A DNA stretch of 64,000 nt from Novosphingopyxis sp965218915 (lineage in GTDB: Bacteria; Pseudomonadota; Alphaproteobacteria; Sphingomonadales; Sphingomonadaceae): NCBI RefSeq assembly GCF_965218915.1, contig NZ_OZ244708.1:1736001-1800000 (forward strand), given 5' to 3'. The notes under the pieces were generated by a model. It searched no databases. It had not been told where the DNA came from and was given only the letters and a program-made list of their open reading frames with translations. The position numbers were made by a program, and so were the translations under genes. This document shows positions 40,482-49,844 of this stretch, piece after piece (the stretch's first letter is position 1; every line of letters starts with the position of its first letter).

Positions 40482-43400
40482 ATGAAAAAAGCTAGTTTCA
40501 TGTGCGCAGGGTCGGTTTTTGGAATCGTCCTTGCATCTGCGCAGCCGGTTCATGCTCAGGATCAGGTCGCTGACCCGAATGACATCGGAAGCGATTCGGA
40601 ATTTATTCAGGAAGGCGACGTACCGCCTGACGAAAACGAGGCGATCGTGGTTACGGGCTCGCGCATCGCCCGTCCGTCGCTGGAATCGCAGGTGCCGGTA
40701 ACGTCAATCACCGGTGAGGAGTTTTTTAACCAAGGGTCAATTAACGTTGGCGACACACTGAATGACCTGCCGCAATTGCGCAGCACGTTCAGTCAGACCA
40801 ATTCGGGGCGCTTCCTCGGTACGACTGGTCTTAATCTGCTCGATCTTCGAGGCTTGGGAACGGCGCGCACTCTGACGTTGGTTAACGGTCGGCGCCATGT
40901 GCCGTCGGACATTCTTTCTAACGGCACATCGACCGACGTGAACACCATCCCGAACGATCTTATCGAGCGCGTGGACGTGGTGACTGGCGGCAACTCCGCC
41001 ATTTACGGTTCGGATGCTATTGCCGGCGTCGTCAATTTCATCCTTCGCGACGACTTTGACGGGCTGCAGCTTCGCGGCCATGCTAGCGTCAGCGATTTCG
41101 GTAGCTTTCCCACGCAATATGTGTCCGCTCTGGCCGGCAAGAACTTCGCGGACGGTCGTGGCAACATCACCGTTCATGCAGAATTTGCGAACCAGTCGCG
41201 AGTTTATGGACGCGACGTTCCGTTTCTGCGCCGAAGCGACGGGTTTCTGACCATCGACATCGATGGCGGCGGCCTCCCGGAGAATAGCGACGGATTCCCG
41301 GATCGGGCATTTTTTCGGGATATCCGCACGGCAAGTATTTTCTATAACGGATTGGTCCCGATTACGCGTGGAACCGCTTCGCCTAACTGTGGAACGGGCC
41401 TGAACGATGTTCCATTCAATTGCACTTACCTCTTCACCCCCGACGGGAAACTCGTTGAGCAGACCGGAACCCGTCTTGGAACCGGCCCAATTGGCAGCAT
41501 CGTTGGCGGCAATGGTCAAACGGGCCGCGAATTTAATCTTCTCTCGGTAATTCCGGACCAAAAGCGCTACAATTTTAATGTGCTCGGCCATTTCGAACTG
41601 GCGGAGGCGTTCGTGCCTTTCGTCGAGGCCAAATATGTCCGGATCGAAACACAGGGACAGCAATCCAGCCCCGCTTTCGTCCAAGGCGTTACGTTTGGAG
41701 ACAATCGGGAACTCGTACGTCTCGACAATCCATTTCTCAGCCAGCAGGCTCGTGGCATCATTACCAACCAGATTCTCGACTCCGGTTTCAATTCAAGTCT
41801 AGTTCGCAGGAATCCGTTGACTGACGCCAATCTTGCCGCGATCGCCGATGGATCCTATCGTTTCACCATTGCCCGTTCCCTGCAGGATCTGGGCAGTCGC
41901 GACGAACAGTCTAAGCGCGATGTCTATCGCATCGTCGGGGGTGTTCGTGGTGAGTTTAACGACGACTGGAACTATGAAGTCTCCGCTAATTACGGTAGAG
42001 TTGAGGAAGCCACGCGAATTTTGGGGAACATCATCCCCCAGCGTTTCCTTTTGGCTCTCGACTCGGGGATCAATCCCGCAACCGGCCAGATCGCCTGCCG
42101 TTCACAGTTCGACCCTGCAGCCGCAGAGGCTTATGACACTCCGGACGTTCCGTTCCTGCAGCAAGACATCGACAATTGCGTGCCCTACAACCCATTTGGA
42201 GCTCCCGACAATTCCGCGGCCGCAAATTACATCGTCGAGGACACTACCTCCAATGCGTCCCTCGAGCAGCTGGTGTTTTCCGGCTTCGTGTCGGGTGACT
42301 TGAGCCAAGTGTTCGAATTGCCGGGCGGACCGATCGGTTTCGCGCTGGGCGCTGAGTACCGCCGCGAGGAATTGTCCTACAAGGCCGATCCCATCGTTGA
42401 AAACGGTCGGACCTTCTACAACGCCTTGCCGACGTTCGCGCCCGATCCCTTCGAAGTAAGGGAAGCTTTTGGTGAAATTCGCATTCCACTGCTTGCTGAC
42501 ATTCCCTTTTTTGAAGAACTGACATTTACGGGCTCCGGTCGCGTGTCTGATTATAAGGGTGCGATTGGCACGGTCTATGCTTATAATGCAGGTTTCGAAT
42601 GGAGTCCAATAAGCGATATTCGTTTCCGCGGGCAATATGGTCGCTCCGTCCGTGCACCCAACCTTACCGAAACATCTTTCCCGATCACTCAGAACTTCGC
42701 TCCGGGTTTTCAAGATCCATGCCGACCGCAGAATATCAATACAGGTTCAGAAAATCGCGCTGCCAACTGTCGGGCCGACCTAGGAGGTCTTCTCGACACC
42801 GCGGCGTTCCGCAGTCTGGCCAACTATTCACTCGAAATTCTGAGTGGCAGTAATCCGAACTTGACCGAGGAAACCTCGGACTCCTATACGATCGGCGCGG
42901 TGTTTCAGCCAAGATTCATTCCAGGCTTCTCTCTTACTGTAGATTATTATGATATCAGGGTTGACAATGTCATCACGGCGGTTTCGGCGCAAAACCTTGT
43001 TGACACTTGCTACGACTTGCCATCCTTGGATAATCCCTTTTGCGCGCTGATTACGCGGTTTCGTGGTCCAGGCACCGGCCCCAACAACGAGATTCCCGGT
43101 CAGATTCTGGACAACGATCTTGTCGTCAGTTCGGTTAACTTCGCCGCGAGGACAGTCCGTGGCATTGATGCTGAAGCGACCTATCGCACGACTTTTGGAA
43201 ATGACAACGCCTTTAATGCTCGTCTCATCTATACGCATCTTTTGGAAAGGAGTAATTTTGAGGATCCGTCCCAGCCCGATTTCGAGGATCGTATCTTGGG
43301 CGAACTCGGCGATCCGCAGGACGAATTCCGGTTTAATGCAGCTTTGAAATTGTCGAATGTGACTTTTGGCTATGAAATGCGATATATCGGTTCGCAAGTC

Positions 43401-43664
43401 TTGAATACCTATGAAGACTTTTTTGGCGTTCAAGATCGAGTTCCAGAAAATTCGGATTATGCCGACACACAATTCTATCCAGAAACCTTTTATCATGACG
43501 CTAGCATTGCGATTGAGGTTGACGACAGCTTTGAATTCAACGTCGGTGTCGACAATATTTTAGGTACCAACCCGCCTCTTGGTTTGACAGGCATTGGCGG
43601 CGGCAGTGCTATTTATCGGGTAAAAGGTCGGAATCTTTATGCCGGCGTTCGCGCCCGCTTCTAG
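40482..43664 (+). CDS. TonB-dependent receptor
   Basis: A 1060-residue outer-membrane receptor. The signal peptide ends near residue 26 (QPVHAQ). A TonB-box-like EAIVVTGSRI follows at about residues 53-62, then the plug domain (GDTLNDLPQLRSTFSQ, RTLTLVNGRRHVPSD, VDVVTGGNSAIYGSDAIAGV) and a large beta-barrel ending in Phe (YAGVRARF). This is the size and plug type found in sphingomonads for oligosaccharide, peptide or polyphenol uptake. The substrate cannot be told. A 2-oxoglutarate oxygenase gene follows after a terminator. Base composition is less GC-rich than in neighbouring genes. Confidence 0.93.
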   Translation: MKKASFMCAGSVFGIVLASAQPVHAQDQVADPNDIGSDSEFIQEGDVPPDENEAIVVTGSRIARPSLESQVPVTSITGEEFFNQGSINVGDTLNDLPQLRSTFSQTNSGRFLGTTGLNLLDLRGLGTARTLTLVNGRRHVPSDILSNGTSTDVNTIPNDLIERVDVVTGGNSAIYGSDAIAGVVNFILRDDFDGLQLRGHASVSDFGSFPTQYVSALAGKNFADGRGNITVHAEFANQSRVYGRDVPFLRRSDGFLTIDIDGGGLPENSDGFPDRAFFRDIRTASIFYNGLVPITRGTASPNCGTGLNDVPFNCTYLFTPDGKLVEQTGTRLGTGPIGSIVGGNGQTGREFNLLSVIPDQKRYNFNVLGHFELAEAFVPFVEAKYVRIETQGQQSSPAFVQGVTFGDNRELVRLDNPFLSQQARGIITNQILDSGFNSSLVRRNPLTDANLAAIADGSYRFTIARSLQDLGSRDEQSKRDVYRIVGGVRGEFNDDWNYEVSANYGRVEEATRILGNIIPQRFLLALDSGINPATGQIACRSQFDPAAAEAYDTPDVPFLQQDIDNCVPYNPFGAPDNSAAANYIVEDTTSNASLEQLVFSGFVSGDLSQVFELPGGPIGFALGAEYRREELSYKADPIVENGRTFYNALPTFAPDPFEVREAFGEIRIPLLADIPFFEELTFTGSGRVSDYKGAIGTVYAYNAGFEWSPISDIRFRGQYGRSVRAPNLTETSFPITQNFAPGFQDPCRPQNINTGSENRAANCRADLGGLLDTAAFRSLANYSLEILSGSNPNLTEETSDSYTIGAVFQPRFIPGFSLTVDYYDIRVDNVITAVSAQNLVDTCYDLPSLDNPFCALITRFRGPGTGPNNEIPGQILDNDLVVSSVNFAARTVRGIDAEATYRTTFGNDNAFNARLIYTHLLERSNFEDPSQPDFEDRILGELGDPQDEFRFNAALKLSNVTFGYEMRYIGSQVLNTYEDFFGVQDRVPENSDYADTQFYPETFYHDASIAIEVDDSFEFNVGVDNILGTNPPLGLTGIGGGSAIYRVKGRNLYAGVRARF

Positions 43665-43688
43665 AACGATCGAACGATAAAAATCTCG

Positions 43689-43727
43689 AAGGGCCGGACT
43701 GTTTCTCTTTCCGGCCCTTTCTTTTTG
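43689..43727 (+). terminator. Rho-independent terminator after the TonB receptor gene
   Basis: Stem AAGGGCCGGA (43689-43698) pairs with TCCGGCCCTT (43710-43719) around an 11-base loop and is followed by TCTTTTTG. It ends the receptor transcript 25 bases after its stop codon and before the oxygenase gene. Confidence 0.85.
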
Positions 43728-43751
43728 CGCCAATGTCGTCAGGATAGCGCC

Positions 43752-44732
43752 ATGAGCACTGTGGAACGCGCGAGCGATCTGGCGGTCCGGGGAAGAGCCT
43801 CGGAGGCGTTCTGGTTATTGTCCGCTGCGGCCGGACGGGGCGACGCCGAAGCCGCCTTCCGTCTCGCCGAATGGCGCATGGCGGGCGACTGCATCCGCCG
43901 CGATATGGCCGAGGCTCGTAAGCTGTTCGGCCGTGCCGCTGAGCTGGGGCTGCACCGGGCGGAAGCGCCATATGTAGCGCTGCTGGCCAACGGCGCGGGA
44001 AATATCGGGCGGCGCTGGAACGAGGCTCTCGAGCGGCTGCGTTTGCGCTGCGAACGCGAACCGGAAGCATGCGCCCAACTGGCGTTACTGGAGAAGATGG
44101 AGCTCGATGCTGCAGGCGATCCACGTGGAATCGCAACGGCCGAGATAGCATGCATCGAACCGGATGTTCGCAGAATAGCGGGATTTCTAACGATCGAAGA
44201 ATGCGATTACCTCTCTTCGCTGGCCCTTCCGTTGCTGCGGCCGGCGGTCGTGGTGCATCCGGAAACCGGCAAATTCGTGCAGGACCCCATTCGCACGTCG
44301 ATGGCGGCCGCCTTTCCCTTCGTCTCGGAAAACCCGGTCCTGCACGCCGTCAACCGCAGGATCGCTGCGGCCACCGGAACCGGTTATGAACAAGGCGAAC
44401 CGCTGCAGCTTCTCAGTTATGCCGCCGGGCAGGAATACAAGCTGCACAGCGATGCCTTGCCGGGCAGCGGCAATCAGCGGATAAAAACCATGCTGGTCTA
44501 TCTCAACGACGCTTTCGAAGGGGGTGAGACCTTCTTCCCGAAACCCGGAATGAGCATTCGCGGAAAACCAGGCGAAGCTGTTCTGTTCTCCAATGCCGAT
44601 GCCCAGGGCCGTCCGGATCCCGCCGCGATCCATGCCGGCCTGCCGGTTCGGCAGGGACGGAAACTGATTCTCTCAAAATGGATCAGAGCGCGGCCGCTCG
44701 ACTTGACCGGCCCTCCGGGCCGGCCATGCTGA
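43752..44732 (+). CDS. Sel1-repeat 2-oxoglutarate/Fe(II) oxygenase (prolyl 4-hydroxylase type)
   Basis: A 326-residue protein. Residues 15-110 contain Sel1/TPR-like helical repeats (LSAAAGRGDAEAAFRLAEWR, ARKLFGRAAELGLHRAEA). Residues 130-315 form a P4Hc-type dioxygenase with iron ligands His232 and Asp234 (YKLHSDAL), His294 (AIHAGLPV) and the 2-oxoglutarate-binding basic residue at Lys304 (GRKLILSKW). It probably hydroxylates a protein or amino acid side chain. As I recall, such genes recur next to TonB receptors in sphingomonads; the link to the receptor at 40482 is inferred from position. ATG 43752 is chosen because it lies after the terminator. Confidence 0.88.
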   Translation: MSTVERASDLAVRGRASEAFWLLSAAAGRGDAEAAFRLAEWRMAGDCIRRDMAEARKLFGRAAELGLHRAEAPYVALLANGAGNIGRRWNEALERLRLRCEREPEACAQLALLEKMELDAAGDPRGIATAEIACIEPDVRRIAGFLTIEECDYLSSLALPLLRPAVVVHPETGKFVQDPIRTSMAAAFPFVSENPVLHAVNRRIAAATGTGYEQGEPLQLLSYAAGQEYKLHSDALPGSGNQRIKTMLVYLNDAFEGGETFFPKPGMSIRGKPGEAVLFSNADAQGRPDPAAIHAGLPVRQGRKLILSKWIRARPLDLTGPPGRPC

Positions 44733-44789
44733 GCCGGCGCCAAGAGCGGCTTTCTTTCCGGCTCGATCAATACAGGGAAAATCGAATTC

Positions 44790-45851
44790 TCATCGCCAAT
44801 ATCTATCGAACCTGTCGCCCAGCCCGGTAAGCAATTCATACTGCGACAAGCCGCTGAAATCCGCGGCCGCGGGCAAGGCAAAATCCGGAGCTGCCCATCG
44901 CGCTTGCGCTTCGATCAGATCGTCCGGTAACACCAATATCGCCAGGTCCATGGATATTCGGCCGATGACTCCGACGGTTCGGCCGGCAACGGTAAACTTT
45001 CCCCCATTCGAAAATCCCCGCAGATAGCCATCGGCGTAGCCTATCGCCACGATAGCGACGGTCATGTCGCGGTTAGCGGTGAAAGTGGCGTTATAGCCGA
45101 CCTTGTCGCCAACCCTCAGCTGGCGGATTTGGAGGATACGCGCTTCGGGAAAGGCAATCTGAGCGATGCGGCCCTCGAACTCGGCGCGCTGGATACCGCC
45201 GTAAATCGACAATCCGGGGCGCGTCACATCGAAATGATAGTCGGAACCGAGCGCGATCCCCGCACTGTTGGCGAGGCTCTTGCGCGCGCCTGGAAAATGC
45301 GCGGCGACGGCGCGATAGCGCGCTAGCTGCGATGCGTTTTGCGGCACATCCTCGTCGGCCGAGGCGAGGTGGCTCATCACGATATCGCAGTCCAGCCCTG
45401 CTCCTGCGACCTCCCCCGCCCGCACATCCTCGATGCCGAGCCGGTTCATGCCGCTGTCGAACATGATGTCGCATCGCCCGCCACCGCTTTGCCGCCATGC
45501 CGCGAGCTGCTCCATGCTGCTCAGCACCGGTTTGGCACCGATTGCGCGAGCCGCGGCGAGTTCGTCCGACAGCACGCCGTTGAGCACAGAAATGCGCTCG
45601 GCTGGAACGAGGTCGGCGATCTCCGCCGCCTCGCGCCAGTGGGCGACGAAGAAATCGCAGCATCCAGCATGGCTCAACCGCTTCACCACCTCACGCGCAC
45701 CCAATCCGTAGCCATTTGCCTTGACCGCCGCGCCCGCGCGCGCGCGACCGCTCATCGCGTCGAGCGTGCGCCAATTCTCCACCAGCGCTGCGCCGTCCAG
45801 GCGCAGCCGCAAGGGCGAGGGGATGGCGGCAGGATCGACCGGATCGCTCAA
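44790..45851 (-). CDS. alr: alanine racemase
   Basis: A 353-residue PLP-dependent racemase. The PLP lysine is in AAVKANGYGLGAREVVKRL, and the catalytic tyrosine is in KVGYNATFTA; SGMNRLGIEDV, RPGLSIYGG and DLAILVLPDD also match. It makes D-alanine for peptidoglycan, the substrate side of the pathway in which dacA acts. The start is TTG at 45851, overlapping the stop codon of the MFS gene as TTGA, with GCGAGG upstream. A GTG at 45944 would overlap the transporter by almost 100 bases and is rejected. Confidence 0.93.
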   Translation of the reverse strand: MSDPVDPAAIPSPLRLRLDGAALVENWRTLDAMSGRARAGAAVKANGYGLGAREVVKRLSHAGCCDFFVAHWREAAEIADLVPAERISVLNGVLSDELAAARAIGAKPVLSSMEQLAAWRQSGGGRCDIMFDSGMNRLGIEDVRAGEVAGAGLDCDIVMSHLASADEDVPQNASQLARYRAVAAHFPGARKSLANSAGIALGSDYHFDVTRPGLSIYGGIQRAEFEGRIAQIAFPEARILQIRQLRVGDKVGYNATFTANRDMTVAIVAIGYADGYLRGFSNGGKFTVAGRTVGVIGRISMDLAILVLPDDLIEAQARWAAPDFALPAAADFSGLSQYELLTGLGDRFDRYWR

Positions 45852-47470
45852 GCTTGTGCCTCGCCATTCCAGTCGGGCTGGTCCTTGGGCAGACCCCACA
45901 AGGTGACCAGAAACGCCATCAGCACCACCGCCCATGTGTACCAAAGCCCTGAATAGGGATCGCCGGTAGTGGCGATGATCGCGGCGGCGATCAGCGGGAG
46001 GAACCCGCCGAAATATCCGGTGCCGAAATGATAGGGGATCGACATCGAGCTGTAACGGATGCGCGGCGGAAACATCTCGCTCATCAGCGCCGCCATCGGC
46101 CCGAAGGTCGCGCCGGAAAGTCCGCCGAGCAGCATCAGGATGCCGATGATCGCGATGCTGGCGAGCGGGCCAGGTACGATTTCCGCCAGCGGATATTGCG
46201 CCTCGGCCAGCGCGGTATCGATGTCCGCCGGGGCGATGTCGGTGACCAGGTTGTCACCCATCGTAAGCGATAGCGCCGCCGCCGGACGGATGGCATAATC
46301 GATCCCGCGCGAGGACAAGTCTCCAAGCAGCGTACCGCAGGCGCTCGCCTGCTTCGAGGCGAACGGGCGGTAGGTACAATCGGGCCCTGAAACGACGATC
46401 GGCTCGCGCGCGAAACTTTCGCTCAGAGCGGGATTGGCCACCGCACCGATGGCCCAAAATGCCGGGAACAGAAACAGTAGCGTCAGCCCATAGCCCCAAA
46501 TTATCGGCTTTTTGCGCCCGATCCTATCCGACCATTTGCCGAACAGGATGAACCAGAACAGCCCCAGCGTCGCGCCGATACCGACGATGATTTCCGCCGC
46601 GGTATCCTCGACCCGCATCGAGCCCTTGAGGAAACTGAGGCTGGAGAAATAAGCGGTGTACCAGATCACGGTCAGTCCCGCGGCGAGCCCGAACAGCGCC
46701 ACGAAGATGCGCTTCCGGTTGCCCGGATAGGTGAAGCTCTCGATGAACGGATTGCCCGACAGCTCGCCCGACGCCTTCATCTGCTCGAACACCGGGCTTT
46801 CGGACAATTTGAGGCGCATCCACAAGGAGAGGGCGAGCAGCAGCAGCGACAGGACGAACGGGATGCGCCAGCCCCAGTCATCCCATACCCCGACCGGAAG
46901 CACCGCCTTCACGCCGAGCACGATGATCAGGCTGAGGATGAAGCCGCCCGGTACGCTGGCCTGGATGAAGCTGGTATAGAAACCGCGCTTGTCTGCGGGG
47001 GCATGCTCGGCGACATAGACCGCCGCCCCACCATATTCACCGCCAAGCGCCAAGCCCTGCGCGATCCGCAGCAATATGATCAGGATCGGCGCGGCATAAC
47101 CGATCGACCCGGCCGAGGGAATCAGGCCGACGCCCGCGGTGGCCAGCCCCATGACGGTGATGGTGACCAGAAAGGTCGCCTTGCGCCCCACCCGGTCGCC
47201 CAGAAAACCGAACAGCACCGCGCCGAGCGGGCGAAAACCGAAGCCGACGGCAAAGCCCGCCCAGGCGAGCAAGGTCTGCAGCGTCTCGTTGCCGCTGGGG
47301 AAGAACACCCGCCCGATGATTCCGCTAGCCGCGAGCGTGCCGTAGATGAAGAAATCATACCATTCGAAGATGGTGCCGACGGAAGACGCGCCGATGACGA
47401 GGCGGATGTCCTTGGGGGCGGGCTCGGCGCTGTGAGGCTGTCCGGTTCCTTCCGACACAACGCTTACCAT
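45848..47470 (-). CDS. MFS transporter, metabolite:H+ symporter (ProP/ShiA-like) family
   Basis: A 540-residue protein with twelve hydrophobic segments. The family signature is ASSVGTIFEWYDFFIYGTLA at the first helix, RPLGAVLFGFLGDRVGRKA in loop 2-3 and RIAQGLALGGEYGGAAVYVA in helix 4-5. A periplasmic loop of about 90 residues with three cysteines (VSGPDCTYRPF ... QASACGTLLGD) between helices 8 and 9 is longer than usual. The substrate (an organic acid or osmolyte) is not predictable. It is coupled to alr by a 4-base overlap. Confidence 0.87.
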   Translation of the reverse strand: MVSVVSEGTGQPHSAEPAPKDIRLVIGASSVGTIFEWYDFFIYGTLAASGIIGRVFFPSGNETLQTLLAWAGFAVGFGFRPLGAVLFGFLGDRVGRKATFLVTITVMGLATAGVGLIPSAGSIGYAAPILIILLRIAQGLALGGEYGGAAVYVAEHAPADKRGFYTSFIQASVPGGFILSLIIVLGVKAVLPVGVWDDWGWRIPFVLSLLLLALSLWMRLKLSESPVFEQMKASGELSGNPFIESFTYPGNRKRIFVALFGLAAGLTVIWYTAYFSSLSFLKGSMRVEDTAAEIIVGIGATLGLFWFILFGKWSDRIGRKKPIIWGYGLTLLFLFPAFWAIGAVANPALSESFAREPIVVSGPDCTYRPFASKQASACGTLLGDLSSRGIDYAIRPAAALSLTMGDNLVTDIAPADIDTALAEAQYPLAEIVPGPLASIAIIGILMLLGGLSGATFGPMAALMSEMFPPRIRYSSMSIPYHFGTGYFGGFLPLIAAAIIATTGDPYSGLWYTWAVVLMAFLVTLWGLPKDQPDWNGEAQA

Positions 47471-47488
47471 GATATCGGTCCCCTACCC

Positions 47489-47579
47489 CGTTCGCCCTGA
47501 GCTTGTCGAAGGGCTGTCCTGCTTTTGCGGCGTCAGCTTTACGAAGAAAGGCAGGGCTTCGACAAGCTCAGCCCGAACG
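47489..47579. repeat. intergenic palindromic element (GAGCTTGTCGAAGGG family)
   Basis: Begins CGTTCGCCCTGAGCTTGTCG and ends CGACAAGCTCAGCCCGAACG, giving inverted arms of about 28 bases around a 37-base centre. It lies between pccA's 3' end (47612) and the MFS start (47470). The same family is inserted in rnr. Confidence 0.9.
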
Positions 47580-47611
47580 AGTTTTTTAACGGCTGAATTG
47601 CGATTGGATCG

Positions 47612-49594
47612 TCACTCAAGCTCCAATATCACCTCGTCCACCGCAAGGCTGTCACCCTCGCCCGCGTTGATCTTGGCGATGGTGCCCGCTTTCTCGGCGC
47701 GCAGGATGTTTTCCATCTTCATCGCCTCGACGGTGGCGAGCGGCTGGCCGGGCTCTATCGCATCGCCCTCGCCAACATGCAGACTGACCAGCAGGCCCGG
47801 CATCGGGCAGAGCAGCAGCTTGCTGGTGTCCGGCGGAATTTTTTCGATCATGTGCCGGGCATGCCGCGCGGCATGAGCGGGCAGCACGCGCAGATCATGG
47901 CTCGCGCCCAGCGTGTTGAAGCGGAAGCCCGCCCGGACCGGAGCGATCGAGACGACCAGCGCGTCGTCGCCGAACTCGGCCTCGACCATGCGGTCGCCCG
48001 GCGCATAGGCCATGGAGAGGCCGGTCGACGTGCCGTTCACCGTCACCTCGTCCTCCGACATGGCGACGTCGAAGAGATCGTCGCCGATCCTGACCTGCCA
48101 TTCGGCCGGAGGCTGGCGCTTGGTGCCGAGCTGGCCGTCGATCAGCAGATTGCGATCGGCATGCGCGGTGGCCACGAACCCGGCGATCGCGGCGAGCCGC
48201 TGCAGCAATTCCTCGCTGGCGGGCGCGCCTTCGAACCCGTCGGGATATTCCTCGGCGATGAAATTGGTGGTGATCTCGCCCGAACGGAAACGCTCATGCT
48301 GCATCAGCGCCGACAGGAAATCGATATTGTGGCCGAGCCCGGCAATCTCGAAGCGTCCCAGTGCGTCGACCATCCGGTCGATCGCCGCGATCCGCGTGTC
48401 GCCATAGGTGATCAGCTTGGCGATCATCGGATCGTAGAACATCGAGACCTCGCCGCCCTCGGCCACGCCGTCGTCGACGCGCACATTCGCGTTCGTCTCG
48501 GGCGGGTTATAGCGCACCAGCCGCCCGATCGAGGGCAAGAACCCGCGATAAGGGTCCTCGGCATAGACGCGGCTTTCCATCGCCCAGCCGGTCAGCGTGA
48601 CGTCATCCTGCGTGAACGGCAGCGGCTCGCCTGCGGCGACGCGGATCATCTGTTCGACCAGATCGACGCCGGTGATATATTCGGTCACCGGATGCTCGAC
48701 CTGCAGCCGGGTGTTCATCTCGAGAAAGTAGAATCCCTCCCCCGTGGTGTCGCTGCCCGAGACGATCAGCTCGACCGTGCCCGCGCTGTAATAGCCCACC
48801 GCGCGGGCCAGCGCGACCGCTTGCTCGCCCATGCGCTTGCGCATCTCGGGCGAGACGAAGGGCGACGGTGCTTCCTCTACCACCTTCTGGTGGCGCCGCT
48901 GGATCGAGCATTCGCGCTCGCCCAGATAGACGATATTACCTTGTTGGTCGCCGAGGATCTGGATTTCGATATGGCGCGGCTGTTCGATGAATTTTTCGAT
49001 GAACACACGGTCGTCGCCGAAGCTGGCGAGTCCTTCCCGCTTGGTCGCCTCGAAGCCTTCCTCGACATCCTTATCGTTCCAGGCGAGCCGCATGCCCTTG
49101 CCCCCACCGCCCGCGCTGGCCTTCATCATCACCGGATAGCCGATGGCATTGGCCGATGTCAGCGCGTCCTCGGTGGTGTCGATCGCGCCTTCGGAGCCGG
49201 GCACGGTGTTGACCCCTGCTTCGCGGGCCAGCTTTTTGGATTCGATCTTGTCGCCCATCGCCGCGATGGCATTGGCGGGCGGGCCGATAAAAGCGATGCC
49301 CGCCTCGGCGCAGGCCTTGGCAAAGCTCTCGCGCTCGGACAGGAACCCGTAGCCCGGATGGATCGCGTCGGCACCGGTGTCCTTGGCCGCCTGAATGATT
49401 TTATCCGCGAGCAGATAGGATTCAGCGGCCGGCGGCGGCCCCAGATGCACGGACTCGTCCGCCATCTCGACATGCGGGCTGCGCGCATCGGCATCGGAAT
49501 AGACCGCGACGGTGGCGATGCCCATTTTCTGGGCCGAGCGCATGACGCGGCACGCGATTTCGCCGCGATTGGCGATCAGGATTTTTTTGAACAT
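47612..49594 (-). CDS. pccA: propionyl-CoA carboxylase alpha subunit (biotin carboxylase + BCCP)
   Basis: A 660-residue protein. The N-terminal biotin carboxylase (MFKKILIANRGEIACRVMRS, ATP-grasp GGGGKGMRLAW, catalytic EMNTRLQVEHPVTEYITG) spans about 1-450. A linker domain of PccA type precedes the C-terminal biotinyl domain with the biotinylated lysine in VEAMKMENILRAEKAG. It carboxylates biotin with bicarbonate and ATP, for transfer to propionyl-CoA by PccB (56694-58220). Start ATG 49594 follows the small membrane gene by 4 bp, and bioB lies in the same operon. Confidence 0.94.
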   Translation of the reverse strand: MFKKILIANRGEIACRVMRSAQKMGIATVAVYSDADARSPHVEMADESVHLGPPPAAESYLLADKIIQAAKDTGADAIHPGYGFLSERESFAKACAEAGIAFIGPPANAIAAMGDKIESKKLAREAGVNTVPGSEGAIDTTEDALTSANAIGYPVMMKASAGGGGKGMRLAWNDKDVEEGFEATKREGLASFGDDRVFIEKFIEQPRHIEIQILGDQQGNIVYLGERECSIQRRHQKVVEEAPSPFVSPEMRKRMGEQAVALARAVGYYSAGTVELIVSGSDTTGEGFYFLEMNTRLQVEHPVTEYITGVDLVEQMIRVAAGEPLPFTQDDVTLTGWAMESRVYAEDPYRGFLPSIGRLVRYNPPETNANVRVDDGVAEGGEVSMFYDPMIAKLITYGDTRIAAIDRMVDALGRFEIAGLGHNIDFLSALMQHERFRSGEITTNFIAEEYPDGFEGAPASEELLQRLAAIAGFVATAHADRNLLIDGQLGTKRQPPAEWQVRIGDDLFDVAMSEDEVTVNGTSTGLSMAYAPGDRMVEAEFGDDALVVSIAPVRAGFRFNTLGASHDLRVLPAHAARHARHMIEKIPPDTSKLLLCPMPGLLVSLHVGEGDAIEPGQPLATVEAMKMENILRAEKAGTIAKINAGEGDSLAVDEVILELE

Positions 49595-49598
49595 AAAA

Positions 49599-49844
49599 CT
49601 AACCTTCGGTCGCTCGTATCCGTCGGAACGCGAGAAGGGTTCGGACAAGATCAATTAGGAATGCGATGGTGAACGCCGTAATGAAAAATGTCGCTGCTGG
49701 TGCGAAACATTCGGCCCACAAACCATTGTCGGCATTCCGAATTTTGCATTCATCCTCATAAACATGAAGCAGAACCCATAGTGTGGCACCAAAGAACCCC
49801 CAAACAAGTGCCGTCAGGGCTAGAAACCAAACCCAAGATTTCAC
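49599..49844 (-). CDS. small two-helix membrane protein
   Basis: An 81-residue protein from GTG 49844, beginning (M)KSWVWFLALTALVWGFFGAT, with a second helix FFITAFTIAFLIDLVRTLLA. A short loop with two cysteines (YEDECKIRNADNGLWAECFA) lies between them, predicted to be periplasmic. GGAGGCGG precedes the GTG, and the start overlaps the bioB stop as GTGA, so translation looks coupled. The family is not recognised. Position between bioB and pccA is the only clue. Confidence 0.65.
   Translation of the reverse strand: MKSWVWFLALTALVWGFFGATLWVLLHVYEDECKIRNADNGLWAECFAPAATFFITAFTIAFLIDLVRTLLAFRRIRATEG

Noticed and set aside
47777..49672. A 631-codon plus-strand open frame opposite pccA
   Set aside because: High-GC shadow frame with no domain; pccA on the other strand is certain.
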